Shown: piece after piece, positions 1-11,081 of the stretch | How the letters are laid out: each line of letters begins with the position of its first letter | Numbering within the stretch: position 1 is the stretch's first letter | Assembly (NCBI GenBank): GCA_016808115.1 | Contig: JAEQBH010003867.1 | Span: forward strand, 310,001 to 374,000 | Origin: Tetrastigma voinierianum | Lineage: Eukaryota > Streptophyta > Magnoliopsida > Vitales > Vitaceae | Direction: 5' to 3' | Length of the DNA: 64,000 nt | Program-made: the position numbers and the translations under genes | The notes under the pieces: model-generated | The model's database searches: none | The model's input: the letters and a program-made list of their open reading frames with translations, nothing else | What the model was told of the DNA's origin: nothing

Positions 1-31
1 ACTGACCGCCAAGGTTGATAGATGCACTGAG

Positions 32-960
32 TTGCTTGGGGTTATTTATACACATATTTGTGGGTCATTTACTCTTCCTGCTTTGGGTGGCTACAAATAT
101 TTCATCATGTTCATTGATGATTATTCCCGTTATGGTTTTTTCGAGCTCATTCGTGAGAATTCGGATTCTTTGGAGGCTTTCAAAGCTTTCAAAGAAAAAG
201 TTGAGCTCCAACAAGGGAAAAGATCAAAGCGGTTCATTCTAACAGAGGTGGTGAGTATTATGGTAGATATGATAAGACGGGGACACAACCCTAGACCATT
301 TGTGAAGTACCTTCAGGAATGTGGCATTGATGCTCAATATACAATGTATGGTACTCCTCAACATCATGGGATTGCGGAAAGGAGAAATTGCACGCTTCTT
401 AATATGGTGCAATGTATGCTTGTTAATTCCTCACTACTTGAGTTCTTGTGGGATGATGCTTTGAAAACTACAACTTATATTTTGAACCAAGTGCCTAGTA
501 AGTATGTTCCTAAGACTCCATATGAGCTATGGTCACAAAAGAAGCCTGGTCTTCGTCACGTCCATGTTTGGGGCTGCAAGGTGGAAGTGAGAATGTACAA
601 CCCGCAATTAAAGAAACTTGATCCAAAAACCATCAGTGAGTACTTTATTGGTTATTGTGTGGGATCAAGAGGTTCCAAGCTTTATTGCCCGTTGCATATA
701 ATCAGAGTGATTAAGTCAGATCAAGCTATCTATTTTGAGGATGATACTGGTACAATCCAAGGGTCAAGAGAAATTGTGTTCAAAGAACACCTAGTTTTTA
801 TTCCTATGCCTATTGCTTCCGCTCCGATCTCTAGCCCTGTTGTTGACCAGCATCCAGTAGCTACTACCGATGATGAACTAATTGAGGATGTAGATCCAGT
901 TGCCCTAGATGTAGACCTAGTAGCCCCGGATGCAATCATGGATATACCTTTGAGGAGGTT
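32..960 (+). pseudogene. Copia-1 integrase, decayed
   Basis: Retroviral-type integrase inserts retrotransposon cDNA into the chromosome. An open frame from 32 to 1375 covers the integrase core and the linker to RT. The first catalytic Asp is visible in 'FIDDYSRYG' and the catalytic Glu in 'HHGIAERRN'. Between them the frame slips: around 225-290 the expected 'SDRGGEYYG' motif is in another frame and reads SNRGGEYYG, so the second Asp has become Asn. 'FLWDDALKTTTYILNQVPSK' and 'TPYELWSQKKP' follow, as in plant copia integrases. The start at 32 is only the first ATG, because the polyprotein begins upstream of the window. The frameshift and Asp loss make it non-functional. Confidence 0.88.
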
Positions 961-1074
961 AGAGAGGGCGCGTAGGCTTGCAATTTCAGATGACTACATT
1001 GTCTACTTGCAAGAGCATGAGTATGATGTGGGTGATGTATCAAATTCAACTATCTACAAACAAGTCATTGTTAG

Positions 1075-1931
1075 TCCTCAATCCAACTTCTGGATCGATG
1101 TAATGAAAGATGAGATGACTTCCATGTCACATAATAAAGTGTGGAGCTTGGTAGATTTTCCATATAGTTGCAGACCTATTAGGTGCAAATGGGAATTCAA
1201 GACCAAGCGCGATGCCAAGGGACTGGTAGAGAGATATAAAGCAAGACTAGTGGCTAAAGGTTATAGTCAACGAGAAGGCATTGATTTTAAGGAAACCTTC
1301 TCAACCGTGTCCACTAAAGACTCTCTACTCATTATTATGGCTATAGTGGCTCATTTTGATTTGGAGCTGCATTAGACGGATGTGTGGACAACTTTCTTGA
1401 ATTAAGACTTAGTTGAGGATGTTTACATGTCTTAACCTATTGGTTTAAGGAACTTGGTAAGGAACACATGGTTTGTAAACTTTAGAAATCCATTTATGGT
1501 TTAAAGTAGGCTTCCAACTGTGGTATCTCAAGTTTGATGAAGTTGTCAATGGTTTTAAGGAGAACATCGTCGATCAATGCATTTATATGAAGGTTAGTGA
1601 GAGAAAATACATATTCTTGGTTTTATATGTTGATGATATTTTGCTCGTAGTCACGATAATCGACCTATTGGCCGAGAAAATGTATTATTGTTTAGGCCAT
1701 TTTTATATGAAGGATCTCGGAAGCATCTTAAGGTCTTCGGGGTATATGATATTTCGTGATAGACCGAGTGGCATTCTGAGATTGTCTCAACAGACATATA
1801 TTGAATGCATTCTGAAAAGGTTAAATATGCAATCATGTTCTTCTAATAAGGCACCAGTTGTAAAGGGTGACAAATTTTCCAAAGGCCAATGTCCTCATAA
1901 TGATATTGAGAGAGATCAGTTGAAAGTAGTC
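1075..1931 (+). pseudogene. Copia-1 reverse transcriptase, broken
   Basis: The RT of a plant Ty1/copia polyprotein. The block from 'FWIDVMKDEM' through 'YKARLVAKGYSQREGIDF' is open to 1375. Several stops then fall at 1376-1585, where the 'MDVKTAFLNG' and 'IYGLKQASR' blocks should be, although fragments of both can be read across frames. Reading resumes at 1587-1931 with the catalytic box 'LYVDDILL' near 1625-1650 and 'RLSQQTYIECILKRLNM'. The sequence stops matching copia after 'IERDQLKVV' near 1931, where a Gypsy-A LTR fragment begins. Both catalytic Asp residues of YVDD are kept, but the stops prevent a full protein. Confidence 0.9.
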
Positions 1932-2948
1932 CAAAATTGAGACTTACGGGTGCATAAAATAATAATAATAAATTTCATGTGTTTGGGTGAAGTAAGATGG
2001 GCAGATCTTCCCCCTCCATAGGGTGAAAGACACAAATTTTATTCTTGGTCAAACATATGTATCCAGTGATGAAAGTTCACGAAAGTGTCGGAAGGCATGA
2101 GAAGCCTGCGATGAGACCTTGGAAATTCGCGATCCAAATAAACACACGGGATTGGATAAATTAAATTGAATATTAGAGGGTTGTCCAATGGGTTGTCATC
2201 AGTGAAACACTAGCACCTAAGTCACACTGCATTTGCATGTGAGGAGTTTCGGTCAAGACTCCTAAGCATGACATGAGGAGTCTCATCTCATGCATGACAT
2301 GAATATTCCATATAGGATTGCATTTTCTGAATGGAATGTGGTTAGATGTATGTATGCTATTGCATGTGCATTTAGGCGAGAAGTAGCCCTTGTAAGAGAA
2401 TTTTTCTACTGGACATTGCTCACCCCGTCGTAGGACCCCCTTTCGGGTATAGGGGGTGTATAGGGAGACGACGCTCCGACGAGGCCGTGATTATGAAGGA
2501 GACCGATGTGTGGCCTTGATATTTCCTTTGTAAAAAAAGTCTTTTGTATAAAAGAATTGCAACTAAATTCTTTTGGGACTATTGTCTAAATAATCGGGTA
2601 TGTAATTATGGTAAGAGAGTCGTGATCAAACTCTTACGAACTGTAATTAAGTGTTTTATTCTCATATTTTAGAATTAAATGTGAATGAATGGGTCCCGGT
2701 AAAGGGATGTATATTAGGGATATAGATAGATGGACCATGTGTGATCAATACTACTCACAGACCTTGACGGGTTATGATTATACCGTTATACGTTGGTATG
2801 TTAGGTGTGAGTCTCCTAACAAAGGAGACTCTCATCATTTAGAAAATATGATTCCATAAATGGACACAAATAAAGCAGGGTATCGGTCACCCGAAATCCA
2901 CAAGAATTCGCGTCGACGTTGTCAACGGACCCCGGATTCAGCGTCACA
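1932..2948 (+). repeat. Gypsy-A 5' LTR, last ~1 kb only
   Basis: This stretch matches 23722-24731 over its length: the shared start 'CCAAAATTGA', the run of AAT triplets, 'CATGACATGA', 'GGAATGTGGTTAGATGTATG' and the tail 'GTTGTCAACGGA'. It ends in GCGTCACA where the full LTR ends in TGTCGCA. Compared with the 2345 bp 3' LTR, about 1.3 kb of the 5' side is missing. A third, inverted and more diverged copy is the Gypsy-B 3' LTR (33721-34648). Confidence 0.82.
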
Positions 2949-3626
2949 TTCGTCTCAGCCTAGGTTAACGATTACCTAGGAACTCGGGTAGTGATATCCA
3001 CCAGTGTTTTCAGATATTAGCTTGTCAAAGTTGAGACGAGTTAGTATGGCAAACATCCATTAGGTGGTGCGGTATAGAACACTTACATTGTTTGGTATTT
3101 AATTTATTTTGTGTTCTAATATGTTCCACGGGAGATGATTGCGGGTTATGTGAATATATGCATGATAGAATGTGTATAGAAATCAAGAAACACTCCAGTG
3201 TTAGTAAACGTGAATCTAGGGTTCGGAAAACGAAAGTCCACATGTGAGGGAATGGTTATTTATTAGTGTTTGCACATGCACTACAAAGGTGATAAACAGC
3301 ATTTGCAAGTCAAGAGCTGACGTAGAGGTCGCCCATACTGGCAATAACCAACCACCACTGGCTTTGATTAAGCCTTGCTGAGGCCATTGGTGTTGGTGAA
3401 AGCACGCTTATTGCACAAAGTTAGTACTGGGCTCATAGCTAAGTAATTCCAACGATGACAAGACATCATCCTTTCGACATTCATCGGGGAGGATCCAATG
3501 GTAATGATCACTGTCTGACAAACAGAGGATTGAGGCTAGCGAGATTACCTCCGATGCTACGAGGATCAAGCCACCACATTTCTCGCTAGAGGGTGAGTCC
3601 AAGATACATGATTATGAGTTAGAGAT
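2949..3626. other. Gypsy-A leader/gag space, nothing recognised
   Basis: This gap lies between the LTR remnant and the first protease-like sequence. I see no tRNA-primer site directly after the LTR and no gag domain. Short ORFs (for example 3025-3243 and 3408-3602, minus) lack recognisable motifs. In Gypsy-B the matching stretch is longer than 1.3 kb and encodes gag, so gag was probably deleted or has decayed here. Confidence 0.5.
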
Positions 3627-4114
3627 CTCGTGATTTTTCTTTAATCGTGGACCCGGTGGTCATGGACATATCGTGAGTTCATGTCATCCTTAACGGATCG
3701 GCTGGTCGCGACACGTAGTCATTATCGACAGATAGTGTGAGGATCGCTTCCACACAAGGGACTCGTGACCAGGTGACCTTCGTGGGGAGAAGCATGATGC
3801 TTTAATTCCTACATCATTCACCTAATTTCAGGTGGAGGGATAATCGACGGGTCACAACAAGCCTTACCCTAAAGGATGAGGGAAGAAAGGATTTGGATCT
3901 ACCTCGGGTGGTTTGCGAGTAAGAGGATGTCTTTCTGGATGAGCTACCGAGATGACCTCTGCACAGGGATGTAGACTTTATTATTGAGTTACATTTTGGT
4001 ACGTCGCCCATTTCTATGACTCCTCATAGGAGGGCACCAGTTGAGTTACACGAATTCAAGGTCCAACTGTAGGAATTGTTGAACAAGGGTTTTATTAGAC
4101 CGAGCACTTCACCA
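3627..4114 (+). pseudogene. Gypsy-A protease end and RT N-terminus
   Basis: 3640-3780 matches Gypsy-B on the minus strand near 53760-53870, where the 'DMSE...MDWL' segment downstream of the aspartic-protease site is expected. From about 3905 one frame reads 'EDVFLDELPRLPP', then 'PISMTPHRRAPVELHEFKVQL', a stop, and 'ELLNKGFIRPSTSP'. This is the highly conserved start of plant gypsy RT. The sequence breaks off at 4114 in the 'SPWGA' motif and resumes at 13173 with 'GASVLF', which shows that the 9 kb between was inserted. Stops and indels make it non-functional. Confidence 0.82.
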
Positions 4115-5405
4115 TAAGACAAGGCTCAAAAGTACTGGAACCCCGCTTATTGCGTGTTTTGAGCACTTTGCGGTAATTAATCAGCATAATTAACCTAATT
4201 GGCACACTAAGGTCCTTGCTATTCTACTGATCGCATTTTGCGGCTAATTTTATAGTTTTTGCAAGCTATTTATGCCAAAATTGTTGAGTCAATCCAAGCA
4301 TGAAGAATTCAGCCGAACTCAAAGATTGCATCGTAAACTGCATGAAAGAAGAGTAAAAATGCAAGGAAATTGGAGCCTGCAGGAAATTTGGCAGGCTGAG
4401 AAAATGCTTCCTGCATTTTGATTTTAACCCCTTTTAACTTCCGGTTGACCCACTTTTTGCATTTTACCATTTTGCCCTTCATGTATTATGGGTATTGAGG
4501 GTATTTTTGTATTTTTGCTTATTTGGGCACTATATAAGCTCAAATCAAATCTTGTACAAAGGATTATCATTTTCTCGTGATCAAATAAAGAGAGATGTCT
4601 AGGGGCGGAGCTTTCCATTGCTTTTTCTTTTCCTTCATTTTCTCCTTTTTCCACTTTCTCGGGACACAAACACCTTTCGAGGATGACAACTCAAGGATGG
4701 TCAAGCTAAACCTCCTTTATCCTCAAGAGGGTCATTGGCTCTAGTTATCGGTGTGTAAAACGATGGTTCTCTGCTTAACGACTCCATTAATGTTTCTATC
4801 TCTCATTCTAGGTTTAAATCCCTTTAGATCTACCTCGATCAGCAAAGATTTGACAATCTTTGTGGTTCAATGGATGCTTATTGCTGTATCCACCGAGATT
4901 CGGGGCGATTACCGCCATCTATTTGCCAATCGTAGGTAGATCAAGGAGATATGTTTTCACTGTCGGGGAGCATTAATGTCCAATAAATGCTATATTTCAA
5001 AAGGAAAATTATTAGGATTCAGTTTTTATAGTCAAATGAAGATCCGGTTCGGGAAATGACTATAGGTCATCCTCCCCAACGCAAGGAAAAGGACCCGAGA
5101 ACATCTCATTTACCTTAGGACCTCAACCCCATTAGCCCGATACTTCAAGGAGTTCTTTTTCATATTTTATTTCAGTTTATTTTCAGTTTGCAAACCATTT
5201 ACCTCCACTGTTTTTAAAACACCCCTAATCCAAAGGGAAATTCACCTTTTTAAGCCAACTGCAAATCATTTTACAAGAAGAAAACTCCATCCCCGTGTTC
5301 GACCCAGCCACTTATGTCGCAAAGAGTCATGTTAATGGCGTGAGGGGAGGAATTTAGGTTTATAAATCTTGTTGATTCTCGCACTACCCATCGCACACCG
5401 AATCA
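4115..5405 (+). repeat. TGATTAG element 1, 5' LTR
   Basis: A 1291 bp LTR. Its first bases have decayed (TAAGACAAGGCTC against TGATTAGTGCTC in other copies). It shares with them 'GGCACACTAA', the 'GAGCACTATATAAGCTC' TATA region (near 4530), 'CTTGTACAA', the pyrimidine-rich leader and the 'GAATCA' end. The same LTR type occurs at 11082, 12403, 34649 and 39281, and inverted at 12947-13172. Confidence 0.85.
4526..4545 (+). promoter_or_regulatory. TATA box of the TGATTAG LTR
   Basis: The motif CACTATATAAGCTC sits mid-LTR, followed by a pyrimidine-rich stretch. It is conserved at the matching place in the LTRs at 11082, 12403 and 39281, which fits a retrotransposon promoter at the U3/R border. Confidence 0.6.
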
Positions 5406-5424
5406 AATGGCGTCGTTGCCGGGA
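5406..5424 (+). promoter_or_regulatory. Primer-binding site, Athila/Tat type
   Basis: AATGGCGTCGTTGCCGGGA follows the LTR end directly and closely resembles the TGGCGCCGTTGCCGG primer site of plant Athila/Tat elements, which is complementary to a tRNA 3' end. It fixes the LTR/internal border. In element 2 the same position (from 35947) is badly decayed. Confidence 0.85.
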
Positions 5425-5589
5425 TGGTGCCTAGTGCATTTTGATGAGCGCTTGAACACTTATGATCCTCATCACAAGTTCTCAAAGTAATTTTCCTTTC
5501 AATCTTTAGTATTTTATTGTCACTTTTTTAGTCATTTCATTGTAAAAAAAGGTAGGATTGTTTCTATGTTTTGCTCGTGTCCATCTCAA

Positions 5590-6695
5590 GTATTGCTGTA
5601 GGAGTTTATGCCCAAAGGGTTTAGAAATTCAAAAGGCGACAGGAGAATCGTGATATTCCACAGGAACCAGGTTGTGAAGTGGGCTGAATTGTGATCAAAT
5701 GGAATTCCAAGACGGAAAGCAACACAATCAGTAACTAATGGAGAGAAAACCTAATGCATATAGGTCCATGAGGGACAATAGAAACCCTCCATAGGTGAGT
5801 GCACCCTCCTACATGGTGCCTCCAACAAATGCACCAAATGGAAATGCTTACAATCCTAGTTGGGGGAACCACCTAAATCTCTCATAGGGACCAAAACCTC
5901 AACAATAGACACCTTCTACACAATCATATTATGCTTCTTCCTCTCAGCCTCAACCACCACAGTCAACCTCTCCAATTGAACAAGTCATTCTAAACCTTAG
6001 CAAGCTGGTGGGTGACTTTATGGAAAAGAAAAAGTCAATCAATGCTCAATTAAGTCAGAAAATTGACACTGTGGAAAACAATGTGGACAAGAGAATTGAT
6101 GGACTTCAAAATGAAATTGATCATAAATTTGACAACCTGCAGTACTCAATTTTAAGGCTTGCTAATTAGCAACATGTTTATCCAAAGGAGGAAAATCTAG
6201 AGGACGAGTGCCTGATTGGCACCATTTTCGTGACTGTGCTCACCGTAGCAGCCAGAGGACTATTGAGCAGGAACTAGCTAGGTCTCTGAGGAACTGTAGG
6301 ATGCCCTAAAATCATGTGTTGTCTATGGGCCATGGAGGAGAGAAGAATAAATCATTCCCTTGCAGTCTGAGGAGGGCAGTGGGAAGGAAGTAGTAGAAGA
6401 GCTCCAAAAGTCTATTCTTAAACCACTTCCCTCGTCCACCGTGCAAGACCTCCTCGACTCCATAGTGCACATCCCCGCTCACCTACAACACATTCAACAC
6501 CTAAAACACCTAAATGAAAAGTCCATTCCTACTACACCGCCCCCGCCCCGCAAAACCTCAAGAAATTGGGTGAAATACTCATTCAAATTCGGGCCACTAC
6601 ATCAAAGACTTCTGGGCAACATTACATCGCAGATGGCACAAATGCATGGTTCAGCCGGTTCAGACTGGAGCACTGGACTTCAAGAATTCCACTAG
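5590..6695 (+). pseudogene. Gag-like ORF of TGATTAG element 1, broken
   Basis: A gag-like reading frame with several stops. Visible parts in order are 'RSMRDNRNPP' and 'SAPSYMVPPTNAP' near 5760-5840, a Pro/Gln-rich stretch 'SSSQPQPPQSTSP' near 5935-5970, a helical coiled-coil-like segment 'EQVILNLSKLVGDF' to 'IDGLQNEIDHKFDNLQYSI' (5975-6165), then a stop and an acidic tail. An open part at 6360-6695 starts 'SEEGSGKEVVEEL'. The counterpart in element 2 is at 36130-37210. No protease, RT or integrase is present. The exact role is not known. It sits where gag is expected in Athila/Tat-type elements and may be a capsid-like or accessory protein. Confidence 0.6.
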
Positions 6696-7895
6696 CCCAC
6701 TAGTTCCACAAATTTCAAAGGCTTGAGAAATCGGTTTGGGGACTCGTTCCCCACTTTTGTTTTGAATTTTTCTTATTTTATTTTATTTTATTTCGATTTA
6801 TTTAATTTTTCTCTTTAGGTTTTCTCTAATTTTAAGTTAATCTTTGTTTTTAGCTTACTTTTCACTTTTCTGCAATTTTTTTAATTTTTTCAATGTTTAT
6901 TTTTGCATGTCTGTGCTTAATTTTTGAAGCAAAGGATGCAGGATACAAGAGCAAAGCAGAAATGGCTACGAAAATGCTCAACCCATGGTACTGTACCATT
7001 TTTGTTTTTAGTGTTTTTAGTGTATATATATATATAAATTTTGTCTCAAAAAAAAAATTATTTATATATTTAAATATTAAAAAAAATTCGCAAGGTACGA
7101 ATTGAGAAAATTCGCAGGCTACGAAATTTTCGCAGCCCCCCTCAGTATTGCAGCCCCATTTTGTTTTGACCATAATTTTTTTATCCGAATTCCGTTTTAG
7201 GTAATTTTGGTACCATTGGAAAGCTTAGAGAGTGTAGAATCCAAATATAGACAGAAAGAACACTTTTGAAATTATGATGAAGGTGTAATTTTCAAAATAC
7301 TCCAACTGGTCACTTTTTTCCTCTTTTCTTCTTCCAACTTGTTCATTTGAAGCCCAAATTGAGTGAATAAGGTCTCGGTGGAAAGATTGTGAAGTCTCCT
7401 ATCCAACAACGGGTATATTTCATCAAGGAGGTATCACTTCCTCCCTTAAATTTATTCCATACGCCACATTGAGACAATGTTGAATTCTGGGTCAAAGAGA
7501 GTTAAGGAAGGAAGTGTTGTTTTATGTTTTTGAGCAAGTCTTTTTGTTTATTTAATGGCTTGCTAGTTAGTTTCTTTTTTTTACAATATAATCCTTTTTT
7601 TTTTTTAGTTTCTAGTTCATGCTTTCAATTTTTCATTTTAAGAAAACTTTTTTTTGTAATGCCCAACTTGTAGTTTGAAAACCTTAAACATTGTCCAATT
7701 CTGTTGATGTTAGATTGGTTCCATTCCTAATTGAGTGGATGATCAGTTGAATTCTTGTTGCTTTCTACCTTTTTTTTTCCACCTCTAGCTAACCACACAC
7801 TGTGCACATTAGGTTTTAGCAATAAGCTGAAAAACTGCCTAGCCTCCTAAACTTTACAAAAACCTATCCTAGTTTTGTTGACTACCTTTAATAGG
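6696..7895 (+). other. TGATTAG element 1, non-coding internal region
   Basis: AT-rich and without coding signal. It holds poly-T runs, a short TA repeat near 7021-7037 and a block at 7150-7260 (including 'GGAAAGCTTAGAGAGTGTAG') that is well conserved with element 2 at 37680-37775. A purine-rich block near 7370-7440 ('AAGGTCTCGGTGGAAAG', 'CATCAAGGAGGT') is also shared (37895-37965). Confidence 0.6.
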
Positions 7896-7900
7896 TTAAG

Positions 7901-10334
7901 TGTAGCGACCCCCAAGCCCGGTCCGACCCGATCGGTGAGTCTGAACCGAAACCCGGGGACGCTCGATTTATTTCTTTTTATTTTTTGGGTTATTAAATTT
8001 TCTTTTTCAAAAATGTCGCGACTTGAATCCCCAGCTCGACCCGAAGGGAGGATATGAACCGGAGCCCGGTTTACTCCAACGTTTTCAATTATCTTATCAA
8101 AACATTTTCTTTATGTTATTTCTCTTTAGGTTTTCAATTTGCGCGGAAGCATTTTCAAATGGTAGGTCCACAAACATTTATATTTCATAAAATGCAATTA
8201 CCGCGAAGGCATTTCTATGCCTCAAATGATATACAAACAAACATTAGTTCCAAAGTTCAACTATTTTGTTCACAAAATATCCCATGTTCAAAAAGGAAAT
8301 GATATGTGCATGGCGGGGTATGTACTTATACTCCACAACTTGCTTTATGACTCTGTGCTTCACGATCTTGTCTTCCTTCCTGTCTACTCGAAACCTGTGC
8401 ATAGATAAAAACTATACGCTAAGCATTTTCATGTTTAGTGGTTCTATACAATTCTATTTCAATATTTAATTTAACTTGGCATGCATTTAACATTAAACCA
8501 TGCCTATTAAATCAACATATACTCATGCTATTCACTTTTGCATGCTTTCATTTTTACAATTCATTTATCATATCACAACATGCAATTTCATGCATCAATT
8601 CAATTCACAATTCAATTTATGAGATTTAAGCATATACATAAAAATCTCATTTCACCAATGTTGGTTCTTTCACTTTGACTATTCAATTCTACGCTTGACT
8701 CGACAGCATTCAATGAATCCCGCCCTTATTATCATTCCCTGCAATGAGCTCACACATTTAACAATTCGTCTCCCCATCACGACGCGATGCCGCTTGGGTG
8801 CACCCCAACATGGTATCAATTTAACAGTCATGATGCCATCATGACGGATGCCATTGGTGCATCCCGCCAAGTGGACATTTCTTCACGCTATACGCCATCA
8901 TGACGGATGCCGATTGGTGCATCCCGCCTGGCAGACATCGACAATTCTGTGGTGCCTTCATAACTGATGCCGACGCGCATCCCGGGCCGACTCCGCTCAT
9001 TCTGGCTTTCATTCAATCTAAGATTTATGAAGGATTCCGCTTGATGAATCCCGCCGCTATCATCATTCACTTTCATTCGTTTTCAAATATCACATTTCAA
9101 TTCCATATTCACTTTCAGATATCCTTTCAAAGATATACTAATCTACGATTATTTCATATACTCATTCACGTGACTCATTTCATATCCCGTCCACATCCAT
9201 CATGTCCCATCCCCCCATCACAGTTATTGAATGAACAAGAGTCAGACATCAACGCCGCCATCGTCCCGCTCCATCCATCCTCAATACGATCAATCGTCTT
9301 ACAATCACATCCCCATCATTTGAGTCCACATCGAACGAACCATTATCCAGAATATCCCAACATTGATCGGTCCACCGGCTCATCCTGATCTGATCCATCG
9401 TCCATATCGGCTTGAGTGGTAATCGGTACCGATCGGGCCGATCGTGATCACGGTACCGTACCACTTTTCGTAATCGGGTACCACCCCGCCAGTTTTTGCC
9501 TTAAATGCGGATTTTCACGCTGGTTTTTCTTCCACAAATCTTCTTCTAATTCGCCCCATATCAAAAATCCACCAAACAACCTTCCAAATGTGGTTTAGAA
9601 TCAATAAAAATCCATTTTCCTGTTGTGGCTTTTCACCCAAATCCAAATAAAAAGAATGAGGTTAGGTTTTGATTTTTCTTACCTTACCTCTTCCTCAAAT
9701 CTCTTCTGTATGTTACTTGGTCTCATAGGAGTAAGAAATGGAAGCAAAGCCAACCAAAGCCACCTCCGCAAACCCTAGATTTTCTCCCTTTCTTCCTTTC
9801 TCCTCAAAATGAGATTGCTTATACGAGCCCTAAGACCACATTTTTGGTCTTTATATCCCTTAAATCCATAAGGCCTTGTTTGGCCTTTTTAACTCCATTT
9901 ATGTAAGGCCATGTTCGCCTACACACTCATTCTTATTCCTCATTTTCTCCTTTTTGGTCTTTAATTCTTTATTTCCATAAGGCCTTGTTTGGCCTTTAAC
10001 TCATTTTTCATTTAAGTCTCCTATTATTCCACTTTGGCCATTCTTTCATCATAAATTCACTTAGACATTTATTCTTTATAACAATTGACCCTTAGGTCCT
10101 CATTTTACATTTTTTTTTTTCACATTTTCCCTTTTTCACTTGGGTTATTTCCGGGTTCAACCACTTTCTCAATTTAGCATATAATATTCAATCATATGCT
10201 CACTCTTTCAATTTACATTTTACACTTTATCAATTTATCAAATTTCCTGGCAAAACCCAAGTTTGACTCAATTCATACCCAGAATATAAATAAAAATTAT
10301 TATAAAAATTCTAGGGTATTTTTGGGGCGTTACA
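7901..10334 (-). mobile_element. Solo LTR, 2434 bp, TSD TTAAG
   Basis: It starts TGTAGCGACC and ends GGGGCGTTACA, and is flanked by the perfect direct repeat TTAAG (7896-7900 and 10335-10339). Element 2 has the uninterrupted site 'AGTTAAGGACCCCC' near 38500, so the 2434 bp are a clean insertion. No coding domain is found inside, which fits a solo LTR left by LTR-LTR recombination. Transcription is probably leftwards: on the minus strand a TATAAAGACC motif (near 9855) precedes a GA-rich leader. It is related to the larger unit at 59491-63607 through shared 'AAGGCC(T/A)TGTTTGGCC' and 'TTTACTCC' blocks. Confidence 0.85.
8826..9056. repeat. Imperfect tandem repeats in the solo LTR
   Basis: Units built around 'CATCATGACGGATGCC...GGTGCATCCCGCC' occur near 8828 and 8888, with decayed forms near 8958 and 9035 ('GATGAATCCCGCC'). 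The related LTR at 59491-63607 has an independent array with the same 'AATCCCGCC' core. Confidence 0.6.
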
Positions 10335-10339
10335 TTAAG

Positions 10340-11081
10340 GACCCCCATGAAAAGAAGGCCAATGAGTCTTCCAAAATAAAAAGAAGAAAAAAAAAACAAA
10401 AAGAAAAAAAAAATAAGAAAAATTGCAACGCTTTACCTTGAAACCCGAGCACGGTCTGAGGAGTATATGACAAAAGTCTTTAAAAGCTTGGTGCCCTAAG
10501 CTAACTGGTTGGGAGCCACCGACTTAGTGCTCGCTACATGGGTGGATAGGTGCTGGAGTCTCAAAGTCATTCGAAGTCTGGGGTGAAACCTAAAGTGTTT
10601 GTGGTTGAAAAATCCTTATGACTTGATGCCTTAAGCCTTAATTGTCGGGAGTCATCTGTGAGATCCTCGCATGGACTTGTGAATCCGATTCTCATTGCAC
10701 CCCTGCAACACAAAAAGAATTGTGGAATAAGAGTGGGTCATGATCTATTTAGGTCGGTTAGTTTACTAGGTCAGACAAAGAGCTTTGGCTGGGGGAGAGG
10801 CAAGCCAAGTGCTTTATCATGAAAAACTAATCATGTAAACACTTAGATTTTCGTGAAATTTGTGGCTGATTCTCTAGAGAAGGAAACTTTTTTGATGCTA
10901 AATTTTGTATGGCATTCACTTTCGATGGTTATTAATAAAGTGGTTTCTGGGTGGATTCTTTACGAGGTTAGGTATTACTCATCCACATACTTTGAAATAA
11001 TTACTGAGAAATATCACTCTCAGCATGGTTTACCATTTCTTTCTTCATCGCATGACCAGCAAATGTCTGGCTAGGGGAGTG
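10340..11081 (+). other. TGATTAG element 1, 3' internal region and polypurine tract
   Basis: Element sequence resumes after the solo LTR with 'GACCCCCATGAAAAGAAGGCC', an AAG-rich stretch and 'GTGGAATAAGAGTGGGTC', matching 38503-39280 of element 2. It ends in the purine tract AGGGGAGTG next to the 3' LTR at 11082. ORFs at 10196-10441 and 10853-11074 are not conserved in element 2, so I do not call them genes. Confidence 0.7.

Noticed and set aside
3025..4011. Minus-strand ORFs at 3025-3243, 3408-3602 and 3814-4011
   Set aside because: They lack domain motifs, and the last is antisense to clear gypsy RT sequence.
6862..7173. Minus-strand ORF of 103 aa in the TGATTAG internal region
   Set aside because: It is A/T-rich, overlaps the conserved non-coding block and is not conserved in element 2.
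8900..9388. ORF of 162 aa inside the solo LTR
   Set aside because: It is built on tandem LTR repeats, has no recognisable domain and has no counterpart in the related LTR.
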